A DNA stretch of 64,000 nucleotides from Pythium myriotylum (lineage: Eukaryota; Oomycota; Peronosporomycetes; Pythiales; Pythiaceae). Each line of letters begins with the position of its first letter. The first letter of the stretch is position 1. Below are positions 43,524 through 54,040 of this stretch, piece by piece. The stretch is taken from contig JALJCQ010000030.1 of NCBI GenBank assembly GCA_023091665.1, positions 3,288,501 to 3,352,500 of the forward strand, written 5' to 3'. The notes below the pieces were generated by a model. The model had not been told where the DNA came from. It saw nothing but the letters and a program-made list of their open reading frames with translations, and ran no database searches. Position numbers and translations under genes: made by a program.

Positions 43524-44447
43524 ATGAAGTTCCTGAGCCTCGCACTCGTCGCGCTGTCGGCACTCCACGCCGCCGACGCCCACTCGTACCTCGTCAAGCC
43601 CGTGGCGCGCGACAACTACGTGCACACGGACATCACCAACAGCCAGGGCTGCCCGAGCTCGGCCAAGGGCCAAGTGACGTCGTTCAAGTCGGGCGAGAAG
43701 ATCGACGTGCGATACTGGCGCAACAACCATCTCGGCGGCTTCATCCGCTGGTCCATCGTGCCCTCGGGCCAGGAGACCAAGGCCAACTTCGACAAGAACG
43801 CCTTCTTCTACACGTGTCGCGAGTCCGGCGCGACGTGCCTTCCGAAGGGACAGAACACGCGCTACGCTGGAGATAGCTCCGGGGACAACACCATCAGCTG
43901 CGGCGACACGATCACGCTGCCCGATTGGCTGCCAGCAGGCGACTACACGCTCCAGTGGATGTGGTTCGCCGTTGGCTCGAGTTACGGCAACCTCGGCTGG
44001 GCTGAGCCGCAGTTCAAGTCATGTGCTGACATTAAACTCACGACTTCGGGGGCTAAGAGCAAGGCGCCGACGTGTCCGACGTTCGTTGGTGGCGACCGTG
44101 TGACCAAGCTCGAGAACAAGGGCAATGACCAGTGCTTTTACTACCACAGCACGGCGATCGAGACTAAGGAGCAGTACAAGGGCGATAACAGCAATGCGCA
44201 GGCTGGGTACAAGTTTGGAATCCCCGCGGATGTCGAGAAGTGCAGTGGCGGCAGTGGAAACGCTGGTGGAGACAGCGACGGCGACAGCAACGCGTCACCC
44301 GCGTCGCCGCCAGCCCCAGCTCCTGCTCCTGCTCCGGCGAAAACCACCAAGGCGCCATCGTCAGGTCCGGCTCCCGCGCCGGCGTCCACGACGAAGAGTC
44401 CGTCACCTGCGCCAGGAAAGAAGTGCAACCGCCGCCTTCGCAAGTAG
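43524..44447 (+). CDS. AA17-type lytic polysaccharide monooxygenase 4
   Basis: 307 aa. The signal peptide MKFLSLALVALSALHAADA is nearly the same as in copy 1, and the mature chain begins HSYLVKPVARDN. The second copper histidine lies in RYWRNNHLGGFIRWS. The N-terminal loop (VHTDITNSQGCPSSAKG) differs from copies 1 and 3, while the rest of the domain is highly alike. The Pro/Ala/Ser-rich tail ends KKCNRRLRK. It is the last of the cluster; all four genes point the same way and lack introns, which fits tandem duplication. Confidence 0.9.
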   Translation: MKFLSLALVALSALHAADAHSYLVKPVARDNYVHTDITNSQGCPSSAKGQVTSFKSGEKIDVRYWRNNHLGGFIRWSIVPSGQETKANFDKNAFFYTCRESGATCLPKGQNTRYAGDSSGDNTISCGDTITLPDWLPAGDYTLQWMWFAVGSSYGNLGWAEPQFKSCADIKLTTSGAKSKAPTCPTFVGGDRVTKLENKGNDQCFYYHSTAIETKEQYKGDNSNAQAGYKFGIPADVEKCSGGSGNAGGDSDGDSNASPASPPAPAPAPAPAKTTKAPSSGPAPAPASTTKSPSPAPGKKCNRRLRK

Positions 44448-44940
44448 AAGACCGAAGAGCTCGGCTGTCTAGCTATTAGTTTTTGTCGTTTGTGCTGTTG
44501 GATAGCCGGTATGGAATCCAACAAGAGTCGTTGTCGATGCAAGGAAATGTGTTCAGAGCTTCTTTCTATCTCTCCATCCTTTCTTTTCCACACTTAGGGT
44601 GCCGCGCGGAATAACGCGACGTAAGATGGTGATCACAGCGTATATATCGTGCCCTCCAAGACGTATTGGTATCGCCTAATGGACCGCAAGAACTGCAGAT
44701 GGGGTGATCGGGATAAAGCGCTCGGGTAGAAGTAGTGTCTTCCATAGATTTGAGCCGACATGGATTTTCAAAACGAGTTGTGGTAGCATGTACGAGTATG
44801 GAGATGCGAAGTCTACACTGCCTCAGACTCAGGGGGGTGCGATGGTTTCGCCGGTTTCGCGTCGTCTCAGCCTCCTCGTCGCTTCGTGGTCTCTTTTTGC
44901 GGTCTCGTGCGCGTATCGGAGATGAGCTCTGAGTCTCGCG
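44448..44940. other. Intergenic region upstream of the WD40 gene
   Basis: 493 bp, no supported gene; nothing notable seen. Confidence 0.4.
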
Positions 44941-47900
44941 ATGGCTCAGAGCGCCGTCATCCACGAAGAGTTCGCCTACGCAGGCCACAACGCCGTCATC
45001 AATGTCGTCTGCTACAATCGCCTCCACGACTGCTTCGTGTCTTGTGACGACGCCAACCTCCGACTCTGGACGCCCACCAAGCACGCGAGCGATCTCCGCA
45101 TCGTCGCGTTGCCACCGCGTACCAGCAACTTCATCCAGGCCATCGGGTTCGTGGACGCGCGGCAGCTCTATGTCGCATCTGCGCTCGACGGGACACTCAA
45201 GATCTTCGACCTCGAGCTCAACGAGATCACTTCAGTGTGCACGGGCCGTAGTGCGATTCTCAGCCTCGTCTTTGACAGCAAGCACGGCAAGCTCTTCTCA
45301 GGTGGCGTCGACGGCTGCGGTGCATGGCACGTGCGAGGGAAGCCGCTCGTCGGGCCGGAGAGCTCTCTCAACACGCTGTACGAGCTCGCGGCAGCTCCAG
45401 GATTCTTCCATCATACCAAGCCGGCACCAGCCTCGAAAGCCTCAGTCATTGTTGTGGCAGCGGGTTCAAACGCTGGATCGCCTCGCAAGTCCACGACGAT
45501 GCCGCAGTTACAGCCAGCACCGAAGCCTCCGCCCACAGGGAGTACGAAACGAGCCGTGCGAGCCAACGAACTCTCGTGGATCCAGTCCGTGCAGCTCAAT
45601 TGTGAGCAGACTCGACTTTACGCCCACGGCAAACACCGCGTGGATGTGTTCAACACGGCCGATGGACTGCATCTTGACACGTACACCGACATGTTCCCGC
45701 AAGAGAACGGCGCGATCACAGCGTTCGTGGTCCACGAGAAGACGCAGTACATCGTGTGCGGATGCATCAACGGGTGCATCTTCGTACTGTCTGTGCATCC
45801 GACATCGATCGTCCATGTCTTTAAAGACCACACGATGGCCGTCACGGGGCTCATGGTCCACCTGTCGTCGCGCCTCATCATCTCCAGTTCGCTTGACGGC
45901 ACTGTGCGGCTATGGGATTTGGAGGCTCGCCGACAAACTCACCGCCTGGACATTCGGCAACCCGTGTACGCTCTGGGGCTTCTCGCGCCGATTGCTAATC
46001 CGTGTCGCTTCTACTGCCGCACGCGGAGCACCGTAAAAATCTTTACGATCCGCTCTGCCGCCAAGGAGCATCTCGCGTCACTGTCGCCCATCAGCGTCCT
46101 CCAACGAGTACACTTTCCAACCGCAACCACGGTCAAGTCGCCAGACACAGTCATCCCCGGTGAGAAGCTCAGCTCCACACGACATATCTCTCTCGTGCTT
46201 CCGTCCACGAAAGAAATTGTCGATGAGCAGGAGGAAGCGACCGAGATACCAACTCAGTGGATCGTCGCCGCTGACACAGACCGCACGATCCGCTTGTACT
46301 CGGGTCGCACAGCGAACGAGGCACCAAGCTTTACGTGGATCCCTGAAGAACACGCACTCGATGTCGGTGGGTTTTCGTTGCACCCGATGGGGAAAAAGCT
46401 CTTCATCCTGCTCGACAGCCAAAAGATCCTGATCGTTGACATCCACAAGAAGACTGGCGAAGGAGAAATCGGAGACCTGGATCGCCGAAGGACCCACCGC
46501 CTCGTTGACATGGACGCTGCGCCTCTCTCGATCATCGGAGCGACAGCACCAACCACACAGCAGTCGCCGCCACCCATGAAGAAAACGCTATCATTGCTGG
46601 CCGAAGCCGCTGGTGAGAAAGGGAGCTCGTCGACGAGCCACCGAATGAGTGGCGGCGGGCTTAACACCAGTACGAACACAGCGACGAATCCGGCTCTACG
46701 TGGCGCCGTTCGCAGCATTTGCTGCTGCTACTACCCACCAATCTTTCGCTCGGCCTCAACTGGAGTCGCTGGCAGCGGCGACGCATCAACACAGCTCAAG
46801 TGGTTCAGTCGAACGTTCGTAAACCGACGACAGCAATCAAAGCGCGATCTCAAGAAGCTCGAAGATTTGACAGTCGCGACGGCGAACACTGGCTCGACGT
46901 CGCCTACGCGGGATGGAGCGACACCGCTCATACAGTCGGACCGTGAGTGGGTCGTGTGCGGCACTGAGTATGGCCACCTGGTCTTCTGGCACTCCGGACT
47001 GACAAACTCATTCCAGGAAGCAATCTCGCTGGACGCCCACGACGCGAGTGTCGTCGCAATCGCCGCCAGTGCGTCGTCACCGTTGTGTGTGAGTCTCGAC
47101 GCGAGCAAGCGTGTCCACGTGTGGCAGTTCCAACCGCTCTTCACACTACGGCAAATGGTCGAGCTGAACGACCCACCAACGTGCTTCGTGCTGTCTCCGA
47201 CAAGCGAGTTGCTGCTAACGGGCTACGAAGATGGCTCGGTCGTGCTCATGAATGTGAGTGACTCACTCGGTCAAGTCGAGACGTACAACGGCACGGAGGA
47301 AAGCCACGACGCTATGATCAGCGGTGCTGATTTCTTGGACGCCAAGCTGATCGTGCTGACAGCAAGCGTCGATGCCGTGGTTAAGATCTGGGACCAACAG
47401 AAGAACTTGCTGCGGCAGATCCAGATCGCGATGGCGCTCACGTGTCTTTGCTTCATGAATGATGACGGAGATGTCATGGCTGGTGTCCCCACGGGAATCT
47501 TCATGCTGCCCAAAGAGGATCTGCTACCAGAGAAGCTACCCGTCCATCCAGCTAATGAGCTCTGTGCCTTGCCGAGCTCACGTGAGAAGAAGCTTCCGTT
47601 TTGGCTTGGCGGCGAAGACGGCATTACTGCCGAGCAATCAACAAAGCAAGACAGCGAGCGGGCTCCCGAATCCCTTAAGCCCGGTGTCATGTCAACTTCG
47701 TCAGCGGGACCAAAAGGCAGGTTCTTGTTCCAGAAAAAGGTCGCGGTCAAGTTCCTTGAGGAGCCATCTACTGAAATCGACGATGCCGATTGTGACGCTG
47801 AGATCGAGGCGGCTTCAATAGAGAAAGATGCGAAGGTCGCACTTCCGAGCCCTCGCCAACTTGTCTGGAAGAGAAAGAGCAACCTGCAGAGCCTGGAAGT

Positions 47901-48495
47901 GCTTATGGGCGGCGCCGGAGTCGATCCTGCGGCTTCTCCGTTGAAGTCTCTTCAACAGCCAGTGCTCAGACCTGTCAACACTTCGCGACAAAGTAACCAG
48001 CGGACAACACCGCCGACGTCGCGACCGCCATCATCCAGAACGCTCTTTCCAGGCAAAGACCCGGACTGGAGAGAAGTGATCATGTAAGTTGCAATAGGAA
48101 CCTTCTAGCCATCTCGCTTCTCACCGCGATTGTCGTCTCTCAGGCCGTCGTCTCCGTTCCACAATAACGCACCTGACTTTTCGGGTCGTAATCGCCGCCG
48201 AAAGCCTCCCTCAGCCGACTCGGTCATCATCTCTGAGCTCAAAATGCTAGCACACGTCTCTCACACACGCGCGACGTCTCCACGCAAACCTGGATCTCGT
48301 CCTCAACCGGACGAAAAGCCCGAGTCGTTGGGGATTGGTCGCCCTGACAAGGCTGCCTCGCCTCTGCAGTACTGTAAACATCAAGCGCCAGTGCCACCCA
48401 AGGCCAAGACGCCTCGAAAGCTCTGGAACGCAATCGGCGGCGAAGACCGGCGGCTCATCGCCGTGCAGCGCAACTTGCCGAGCCTCCAGCACTAG
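44941..48495 (+). CDS. Large WD40-repeat protein
   Basis: Exons 44941-48083 and 48144-48495 (60-bp intron, GTAAGT...CTCAG) give 1164 aa. WD-type blades are clear from the start (AGHNAVINVVC...LRLWTP; ASALDGTLKIFDLE; ISSSLDGTVRLWDLE) and again near residues 650-850 (TASVDAVVKIWDQQK), suggesting two propellers split by a Ser/Thr-rich insert (residues about 530-600). The last 250 residues are basic and Pro/Ser-rich. Long proteins with paired N-terminal propellers of this sort include several ciliary WD-repeat proteins, and oomycete zoospores are flagellated, but I cannot name the family. Convergent with the acyl-CoA dehydrogenase gene, 97 bp away. Confidence 0.85.
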
Positions 48496-48592
48496 CAGGA
48501 CGGGAGATTTGAAGATTTTGAGGAGAGAACTCAACATGGAATCGCTTTTTGATTTCTGATTGGACGAACGACATTCGAATTCGAATGCCACT

Positions 48593-49864
48593 TTACGGCT
48601 CAAGCGAGCCACGCGAGAAGATCTCCTTGGCGATGATCATGCGCTGGATCTGCGACGTGCCTTCGTAGATCTGGTAAATCTTGGCGTCACGGAAGAGCTT
48701 CTCGACCGGGTACTCGGTGTTGAAGCCGGCGCCGCCGAAGACCTGGATCGCGTCGGTCGCGCACTTGTTGGCGTGGTCGCCAGCGAAGCGCTTGGCCATC
48801 GAGGCGTAGATCGTGTTCTTGCGGCCGCAGTCGAACTCGTAGGCGGCCTTGTAGGCGAGGAGACGACCGGCCTCGATACCCGTGGCCATGTCGGCGAGGA
48901 TGAACTGGATCGCCTGGTGCTGAGCGATCGGCACACCCATCGTGCGACGCTCGGCAGCGTACTTCTTGGCCTCGTCGAAAGCACGGCGAGCGAGACCGAC
49001 GGCACCGATCGCGACAGGAGCACGCGTGATGTCGAAGGCCTGCATGGCGATCTTGAAGCCGTAGCCCTCGGCACCGAGCACGTTCTCGGCCGGGACCTCG
49101 ACGTCCTCGAAGGTGATGCCGCGCGTGTCCGAGCAGCGCTGGCCGAGGTTGATCTCCTTGCGGCCGACCGTGATACCCGGCGAGTCGGCGTCGACGATGA
49201 AGCCCGTGAAGGCCTGGCCGGCGTTCTTGGTCGGGTCGGTCTTGGCGAGCACGAAGTACCACTTGGCGACGCTGCCGTTGGTGATCCACATCTTGGAGCC
49301 GTTGATGACCCACTTGTCACCCTTCTTGACAGCCGTGGTCTTGGCACCGGCGACATCCGAGCCGGCTCCCGGCTCCGTCACACAGTACGCGGCCTGCACC
49401 GGCTCCTCGACGAGGCGGCCGAGGTACTTCTTCTGCTGGGCCTCGTTGGCGGCCACGAGCAGCGGCGCGGTCGCGAGCGAGTTGGCCTCGATGGCCGTGG
49501 CCATACCCGTGCAGCCGTACGCGAGCTCTTCGCCAATGACAACGCTGTCAAAGACGCCGAGGCCGAGACCGCCGACCTTCTCCGGGATATGCGCGTTCAC
49601 GAGACCGAGCTCCCAGGCCTTGGCGAAGATCTCCTGCGGGTACTCGCCGGTCTGGTCGTAGTAGCGCTCCTTGGGGATCATCTCCTCGCGCGCAAACTTG
49701 CGCGCCAGCTGCTGGAACTCGCGCTGCTCATCCGAGAGCTTGAACGAGAAGTGCGAGTAGTCCGAGTCGTCGAGGTGCGGGGCCTTGCCGGCGAAGGCGC
49801 GCGCGTGGGCCGGGGCCTTGCTGCGCGCGGCGCGCGCGGCGGTGCGAACGGTCGTGGGGATCAT
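48593..49864 (-). CDS. ACADM: Medium-chain acyl-CoA dehydrogenase, mitochondrial
   Basis: 423 aa from ATG 49864, close to the 421 aa of animal MCAD. The first about 28 residues ([20 protein letters not shown]...) are Arg/Ala-rich without acids, a mitochondrial presequence. The frame is open upstream but has no presequence-like sequence there. The acyl-CoA dehydrogenase folds are all present: substrate/FAD signature [50 protein letters not shown], and the catalytic glutamate in [13 protein letters not shown]. It starts beta-oxidation of C4-C12 acyl-CoA, passing electrons to ETF. Length and the YEGT position favour the medium-chain class over the short- or very-long-chain classes. Confidence 0.93.
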   Translation of the reverse strand: MIPTTVRTAARAARSKAPAHARAFAGKAPHLDDSDYSHFSFKLSDEQREFQQLARKFAREEMIPKERYYDQTGEYPQEIFAKAWELGLVNAHIPEKVGGLGLGVFDSVVIGEELAYGCTGMATAIEANSLATAPLLVAANEAQQKKYLGRLVEEPVQAAYCVTEPGAGSDVAGAKTTAVKKGDKWVINGSKMWITNGSVAKWYFVLAKTDPTKNAGQAFTGFIVDADSPGITVGRKEINLGQRCSDTRGITFEDVEVPAENVLGAEGYGFKIAMQAFDITRAPVAIGAVGLARRAFDEAKKYAAERRTMGVPIAQHQAIQFILADMATGIEAGRLLAYKAAYEFDCGRKNTIYASMAKRFAGDHANKCATDAIQVFGGAGFNTEYPVEKLFRDAKIYQIYEGTSQIQRMIIAKEIFSRGSLEP

Positions 49865-50342
49865 CGGTGGGCTGGTGAGGAGCTCCGGGCGAGTCGACGA
49901 GTGAGGGAAAGCTCTTGACCAGCTCAAGGATCGCGTCGCCCTTTTGGATCCGGGGTGGGTCACGTCGGACGAGCTCGAGAACACGACGTGGCTCAGGCTC
50001 GACGTCATCAATTCCCTCTGTTGTTGGGTAAGTATTATGCAGTAAGAGAGGGAATGGGCCACTCGCAGCGCGCGTAATCCACGCGGCGTCATCAACGGCT
50101 AGTGGGCGTCACTTGGACAGATCACTTGTCGAAAATGTCGATAACTAGATGCTTCCCACACTTCAACACCAGCACACAACAGGCCACGCGGCAAGATGAG
50201 GACGAAATACTACTATTCTCGCGCTTCCCCCCGAGGCTCCTTCGAAGCCGACGGTCTACGTCGACTAGTGGTCGGTGGAGATCGAGAATGGCCACGGGAA
50301 TAGCACTATTCCTCCGGCTCGAGATGCTCGAGAGCGTGTCGC
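49865..50342. other. Intergenic region between MCAD and the Kazal gene
   Basis: 478 bp, no supported gene. The MCAD promoter/5'UTR and the Kazal 3' end lie here. Confidence 0.4.
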
Positions 50343-50627
50343 TTAGAGGTCCTGCGTGTCGTCGAAGTTGGGGTCGCAGTGGCTCATGGGCATCTGCGCG
50401 AGCTCGCGGCCCTTGAGCTGGGCGAGGCACTGGTTGTACTTGAAAATGCCCGGGTTCGAGTGGATCTTGCCGTCCGAGTCGCACACGGGACGCAGCTCGC
50501 GCGTCCAGCCGACCTTGCAGCCGGCGGCCTCGGCTTCGGCCTCGGAGATCTCGCGCTCGTCGTGTTGCGCGGAGACCGTGAGCAGCGCGAGAGCGAGCGC
50601 CAGGAGAATCCGCACGTGGCGCGTCAT
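50343..50627 (-). CDS. Secreted Kazal-like protein (94 aa)
   Basis: ATG at 50627. A signal peptide (MTRHVRILLALALALLTVSA) precedes an acidic stretch and a single Kazal-type domain: C-KVGWTRELRPV-C-DSDGKIHSN ... YNQ-C ... H-C. The PVCDSDGK core is the Kazal reactive-site region. Only four cysteines are present instead of six, the two-disulfide form known from oomycete extracellular protease inhibitors, in which Cys3 and Cys6 are missing. Such inhibitors act on subtilisin-like plant proteases in the apoplast. The reactive P1 position here cannot be set without alignment. Divergent from ProRS. Confidence 0.8.
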   Translation of the reverse strand: MTRHVRILLALALALLTVSAQHDEREISEAEAEAAGCKVGWTRELRPVCDSDGKIHSNPGIFKYNQCLAQLKGRELAQMPMSHCDPNFDDTQDL

Positions 50628-51122
50628 GAACGAAAGAGAAAGCGACTGAGCGACTGAGAGAGGGAGCGAGTCGACGCGGGCGAAGGCGTTTGTCAGAGGG
50701 CCATCGAGCCGACGAGGCGAGCGAGAACGTACGGAGTGCGGCGAACCACCACAAGAACCAGGAAGCTGTCTGTACCCACGTGAAGAGGTACGTTGCGCGG
50801 TGTTGGATAAAGCTCCATCCCATGGCAGGGCCGTGGCGAACCCACGCGGGTTTTGCAAACCCTGCTGCCTGTGTTCCCCCCACACAACCCATACCCGTTT
50901 ACCCAACCAAAAAGTCAATGGAATCTCCTCTTATCCAATCCAAACCCGGGTCTTCACACAGACCCATTTTCGCAAACCCGCAACCCGTCGCTTCTCCTGG
51001 ACTTTACTGGATCCGTGGACTCGCCAACCTCTTCCTCCCCCACACACGGATCTCCTCCGCAGGCCTCAAAGCCCTCTCTCTCTCTCTCTCTCTCGCTCTC
51101 GCTCTCGCTCCTCGTCTTGTCC
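50628..51122. promoter_or_regulatory. Divergent intergenic region, Kazal gene / ProRS
   Basis: 495 bp. ACCCATTTTCGCAAAC at about 50963-50978 resembles an oomycete initiator for ProRS, and a (TC)n/(GCTCTC)n tract at about 51074-51110 forms the end of its 5'UTR. Confidence 0.4.
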
Positions 51123-53228
51123 ATGGCGGAACAGGCCGTGCTCGCGGCGCTCGAGGCGCTCTCCATCGACTTCCAGAAGCGCGAGCACAAGGAGCTCCCG
51201 ACCGTCGAAGATCTCGTCGCGGAGCTCGGGCACCTCGACGGCCTGCTCACCAAGAACCTCGTGTTCAAGGACAAGAAAGAAGGGCTCTTCTTGGTCACGG
51301 CCGCGTCGGCCACGACCGTCGACACCAACTTGCTCGGCAAGAAGCTCGCGGCCGCCGGCATCGGCAAGAAGTACAACCTGCGCTTTGCCGGCGAGGACGT
51401 GCTCACCGAGACGCTCCAGGTCACCAAGGGCTCGGTCTCGCCGCTCTGCGTCATGCACGACGCCAAGACCGAGGTGCGCTTCGTGATCGACAAGGCGCTG
51501 CTCGAGACGAGCGTCGTGCACTGCCACCCGCTGCGCAACGACCAGACCGTCTCGCTCTCGCCCGACGCGCTGCTCAAGTTCGCCAAGCACTACAACCACG
51601 AGCCCGTGGTCGTCGACTTCTCGGCCGCCGTCGCGCCGGAGGACCGCAAGCCCGCCGAGAAGAAGGCGCCAAAGGCCGCGGCGCCCGCGGCCAAGAAGGC
51701 CGAGAACAAGACCAACGAAGGCATGACGGCCACCAAGGTCGACAACTTTGCCGACTGGTACACCGAGGCCATCACCAAGGCCGGCATGATCGACTACTAC
51801 GACATCTCGGGCTGCTACATCCTGCGCCCGTACTCGTACGAGATCTGGGAGCGCGTGCAGCACTACCTCGACGCCAAGTTCAAGTCGATTGGCGTCAAGA
51901 ACTGCTACTTCCCGGTCTTTGTGTCGGCCGAGAAGCTCCAGAAGGAGAAGGACCACTTGGAAGGCTTCGCGCCCGAGGTCGCGTGGGTCACCAAGTCGGG
52001 CGACTCGGACCTGAAGGAGCCGATCGCGATCCGTCCGACCAGTGAGACCATCATGTACCCGGCCTTCAAGAACTGGATCCGCTCGCACCGCGATCTCCCG
52101 CTCAAGCTCAACCAGTGGAACAACGTTGTGCGATGGGAATTCAAGAACCCCACGCCGTTCATCCGCACGCGCGAGTTCTTGTGGCAGGAAGGCCACACGG
52201 CCCACGCCACCAAGGCCGAGGCCGACAAGGAGGTCCACCAGATCCTTGGCTTCTACGCGAGCGCTTACGAAGATCTGCTCGCTGTGCCCATGGTCAAGGG
52301 CGTCAAGTCGGAGAAGGAGAAGTTCGCTGGTGCCGACTACACGACCACGATTGAGGGTTTCATCCCTGCGACGGGCCGTGGTATCCAGGCCGCCACGTCG
52401 CACCACCTCGGCCAGAACTTCGGCAAGATGTTCGGCATTTCGGCCGAGTACGAGGACGGCAAGAAGCTTATCCCGTACCAGAACTCGTGGGGTTTCACGA
52501 CGCGTTCGATTGGTGTCATGATCATGGTCCACGGTGACGACAAGGGTCTCGTGCTCCCACCGCGTGTTGCGCCGACCCAGGTCGTCGTTGTCCCGATCCC
52601 GTTCAAGGACAAGGATGAGGTCGATGCTATCTTCAGCAAGGCCGAGGAGATCAAGGACCTGCTGCTCGAGGCCGGTGTCCGCATTGAGGTCGACAACCGT
52701 CGCGTGTACACCCCCGGATGGAAGTTCAACCACTGGGAGCTCAAGGGCATTCCGCTCCGCTTCGAGCTTGGCCCGAAGGATCTTGTCAAGGAGCAGGTCC
52801 GCGTCGTGCGTCGTGACAACGGCGAGAAGGTCGACATCCCGATCTCCGAGCTCAAGGCCAAGATCCCAGCTCTGCTTGAGGAGATCCAGAAGGACATGCT
52901 CACGCGTGCCCGCGCCGAGCGTGACAACCGCATCAAGAAGGTGACTGAGTGGAAGGACTTCGTGCCAGCTCTCCAGGACGGCTGCATGGTGCTCACGCCG
53001 TTCTGTAACGAGACTGAGTGGGAGGAGACGGTCAAGACCAAGTCCCGCGAGGAGTCGCTGCAGCTCATGGGTCTCGAGGAGGAGGCCGAGAACACGGCCA
53101 CGAGTGCCGCGGCCAAGACGCTCTGCATCCCGTTCGAGCACAACGAGGCGCCACTTCCAGAGGACCTCAAGTGCTTCGTCAGTGGCAAGCCGGCCAAGTG
53201 CTGGATCCTCTGGGGCCGATCCTACTAA
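51123..53228 (+). CDS. PARS: Prolyl-tRNA synthetase with N-terminal YbaK-type editing domain
   Basis: 701 aa in one exon. Residues 1-160 form a YbaK/ProX-like deacylase domain (LEALSIDFQKREHKELPTVE, KDKKEGLFLVTAASATTVD), which removes alanine wrongly put on tRNA-Pro. After a Lys/Ala linker the class II catalytic core follows: YYDISGCYILRPYSYEIWE, the motif-2 region VRWEFKNPTPFIRTREFLWQ, and the motif-3 region. The end is the eukaryote/archaeal-type C-terminal zinc-like domain closing in CWILWGRSY. The same editing-plus-synthetase order is known from apicomplexan ProRS. It charges tRNA-Pro in the cytosol. Codon bias is extreme, as expected for a highly expressed gene. Confidence 0.93.
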   Translation: MAEQAVLAALEALSIDFQKREHKELPTVEDLVAELGHLDGLLTKNLVFKDKKEGLFLVTAASATTVDTNLLGKKLAAAGIGKKYNLRFAGEDVLTETLQVTKGSVSPLCVMHDAKTEVRFVIDKALLETSVVHCHPLRNDQTVSLSPDALLKFAKHYNHEPVVVDFSAAVAPEDRKPAEKKAPKAAAPAAKKAENKTNEGMTATKVDNFADWYTEAITKAGMIDYYDISGCYILRPYSYEIWERVQHYLDAKFKSIGVKNCYFPVFVSAEKLQKEKDHLEGFAPEVAWVTKSGDSDLKEPIAIRPTSETIMYPAFKNWIRSHRDLPLKLNQWNNVVRWEFKNPTPFIRTREFLWQEGHTAHATKAEADKEVHQILGFYASAYEDLLAVPMVKGVKSEKEKFAGADYTTTIEGFIPATGRGIQAATSHHLGQNFGKMFGISAEYEDGKKLIPYQNSWGFTTRSIGVMIMVHGDDKGLVLPPRVAPTQVVVVPIPFKDKDEVDAIFSKAEEIKDLLLEAGVRIEVDNRRVYTPGWKFNHWELKGIPLRFELGPKDLVKEQVRVVRRDNGEKVDIPISELKAKIPALLEEIQKDMLTRARAERDNRIKKVTEWKDFVPALQDGCMVLTPFCNETEWEETVKTKSREESLQLMGLEEEAENTATSAAAKTLCIPFEHNEAPLPEDLKCFVSGKPAKCWILWGRSY

Positions 53229-53482
53229 ACTCGTGATCGAAAGAATACCCCCCCTTAGGAGCTCAAGTGCGTTAATGTCCGGAGAGAAAGCGAACTGCAG
53301 CTTTGCCATCCCGCGCCGACACGTCCATCGTGAGTCGTCTCAGGCGTGCGTAGTAGACCAGACCACACAAAGTGCATGTAATCCACCTTAGCTTGCTTTG
53401 TAGTACTCTATTTTTGCTCGGTGTCGGTCGATCTGATCTTCCTTCGCGATCTCGTGACGTCCGATACTCACTGCTACCTACG

Positions 53483-53938
53483 ATGCACCGGCGGCGTTCC
53501 TCCAACTGCAAGCTGCTTCGACTCCAGTTGCTGTTGAATCTCGTTGTCTTCCTCACCTCCGTCAAAGCGACGAAAGAGTTCACGAACCCAAAGCCGGCAG
53601 GAAAGTCCTGGGCGCCGTGCTCGTTCGCCGTGGACCAAATCAGCGCCGAGGGAAACGGTACCGTCTATGGATCGTGCCTCTCGTGTGACCCGACGACCGC
53701 CAAGTGTCCGCCCAAGTGCCAGTCGCTTATTGACGCGCTGTACAAGCAGTGCGACGGCGTTTACGCGTCCCAAGACCACTACTTCGATCCTGCGGGTACG
53801 CTCGACGGCTACTTCAACGACCACATCGATTTCCTCCGCGTTGCCGCGCAGCGTTGTGGTTGTAGCCACGCGATGCGACTGGCATGGTCTATGGTCGCCC
53901 TCGGAGGCACCGTAGTGATGACACTTTTCCATTTGTAA
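53483..53938 (+). CDS. Cysteine-rich secreted protein X (founder copy)
   Basis: 151 aa. The frame enters from upstream without an ATG, so the start is 53483. A basic N-terminus followed by LLRLQLLLNLVVFLTS looks like a signal peptide; the mature part has about eight cysteines (PCSFAVDQI, SCLSCDPTTAKCPPKCQSL, QCDGVY, RCGCSHAM) and one N-glycosylation site (NGT). The last 20 residues are hydrophobic (SMVALGGTVVMTLFHL), as in a GPI-anchor signal or a tail membrane segment. I do not recognise the family. It faces the Y1 gene; broken copies of its 3' half occur in each unit of the array to the right. Confidence 0.7.
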   Translation: MHRRRSSNCKLLRLQLLLNLVVFLTSVKATKEFTNPKPAGKSWAPCSFAVDQISAEGNGTVYGSCLSCDPTTAKCPPKCQSLIDALYKQCDGVYASQDHYFDPAGTLDGYFNDHIDFLRVAAQRCGCSHAMRLAWSMVALGGTVVMTLFHL

Positions 53939-54040
53939 ATCTCGAAGCAGATTGTGATGAAAGGTCAATCGTTCGCTGCAATTTTGCCCGTGTTTCTGGT
54001 CTTTCCTATTCACGATCGCTTCGGCGAAGTTTCCTCTTCC

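Noticed and set aside
48560..49918. Plus-strand frame of about 450 codons opposite the acyl-CoA dehydrogenase
   Set aside because: Shadow of the biased MCAD codons; the product is a Leu/Arg/Gly/Asp-rich low-complexity chain.
49865..50095. 77-codon in-frame extension upstream of MCAD
   Set aside because: The presequence starts at the later ATG; the upstream part is 5'UTR-like.
51066..53309. Long minus-strand frame (747 codons) opposite prolyl-tRNA synthetase
   Set aside because: It mirrors the strongly G/C-biased codons of ProRS, has low-complexity Leu/Arg/Val composition and no domain.
53372..53482. N-terminal extension of protein X
   Set aside because: No ATG at its start; the signal-peptide-like sequence follows the ATG at 53483.
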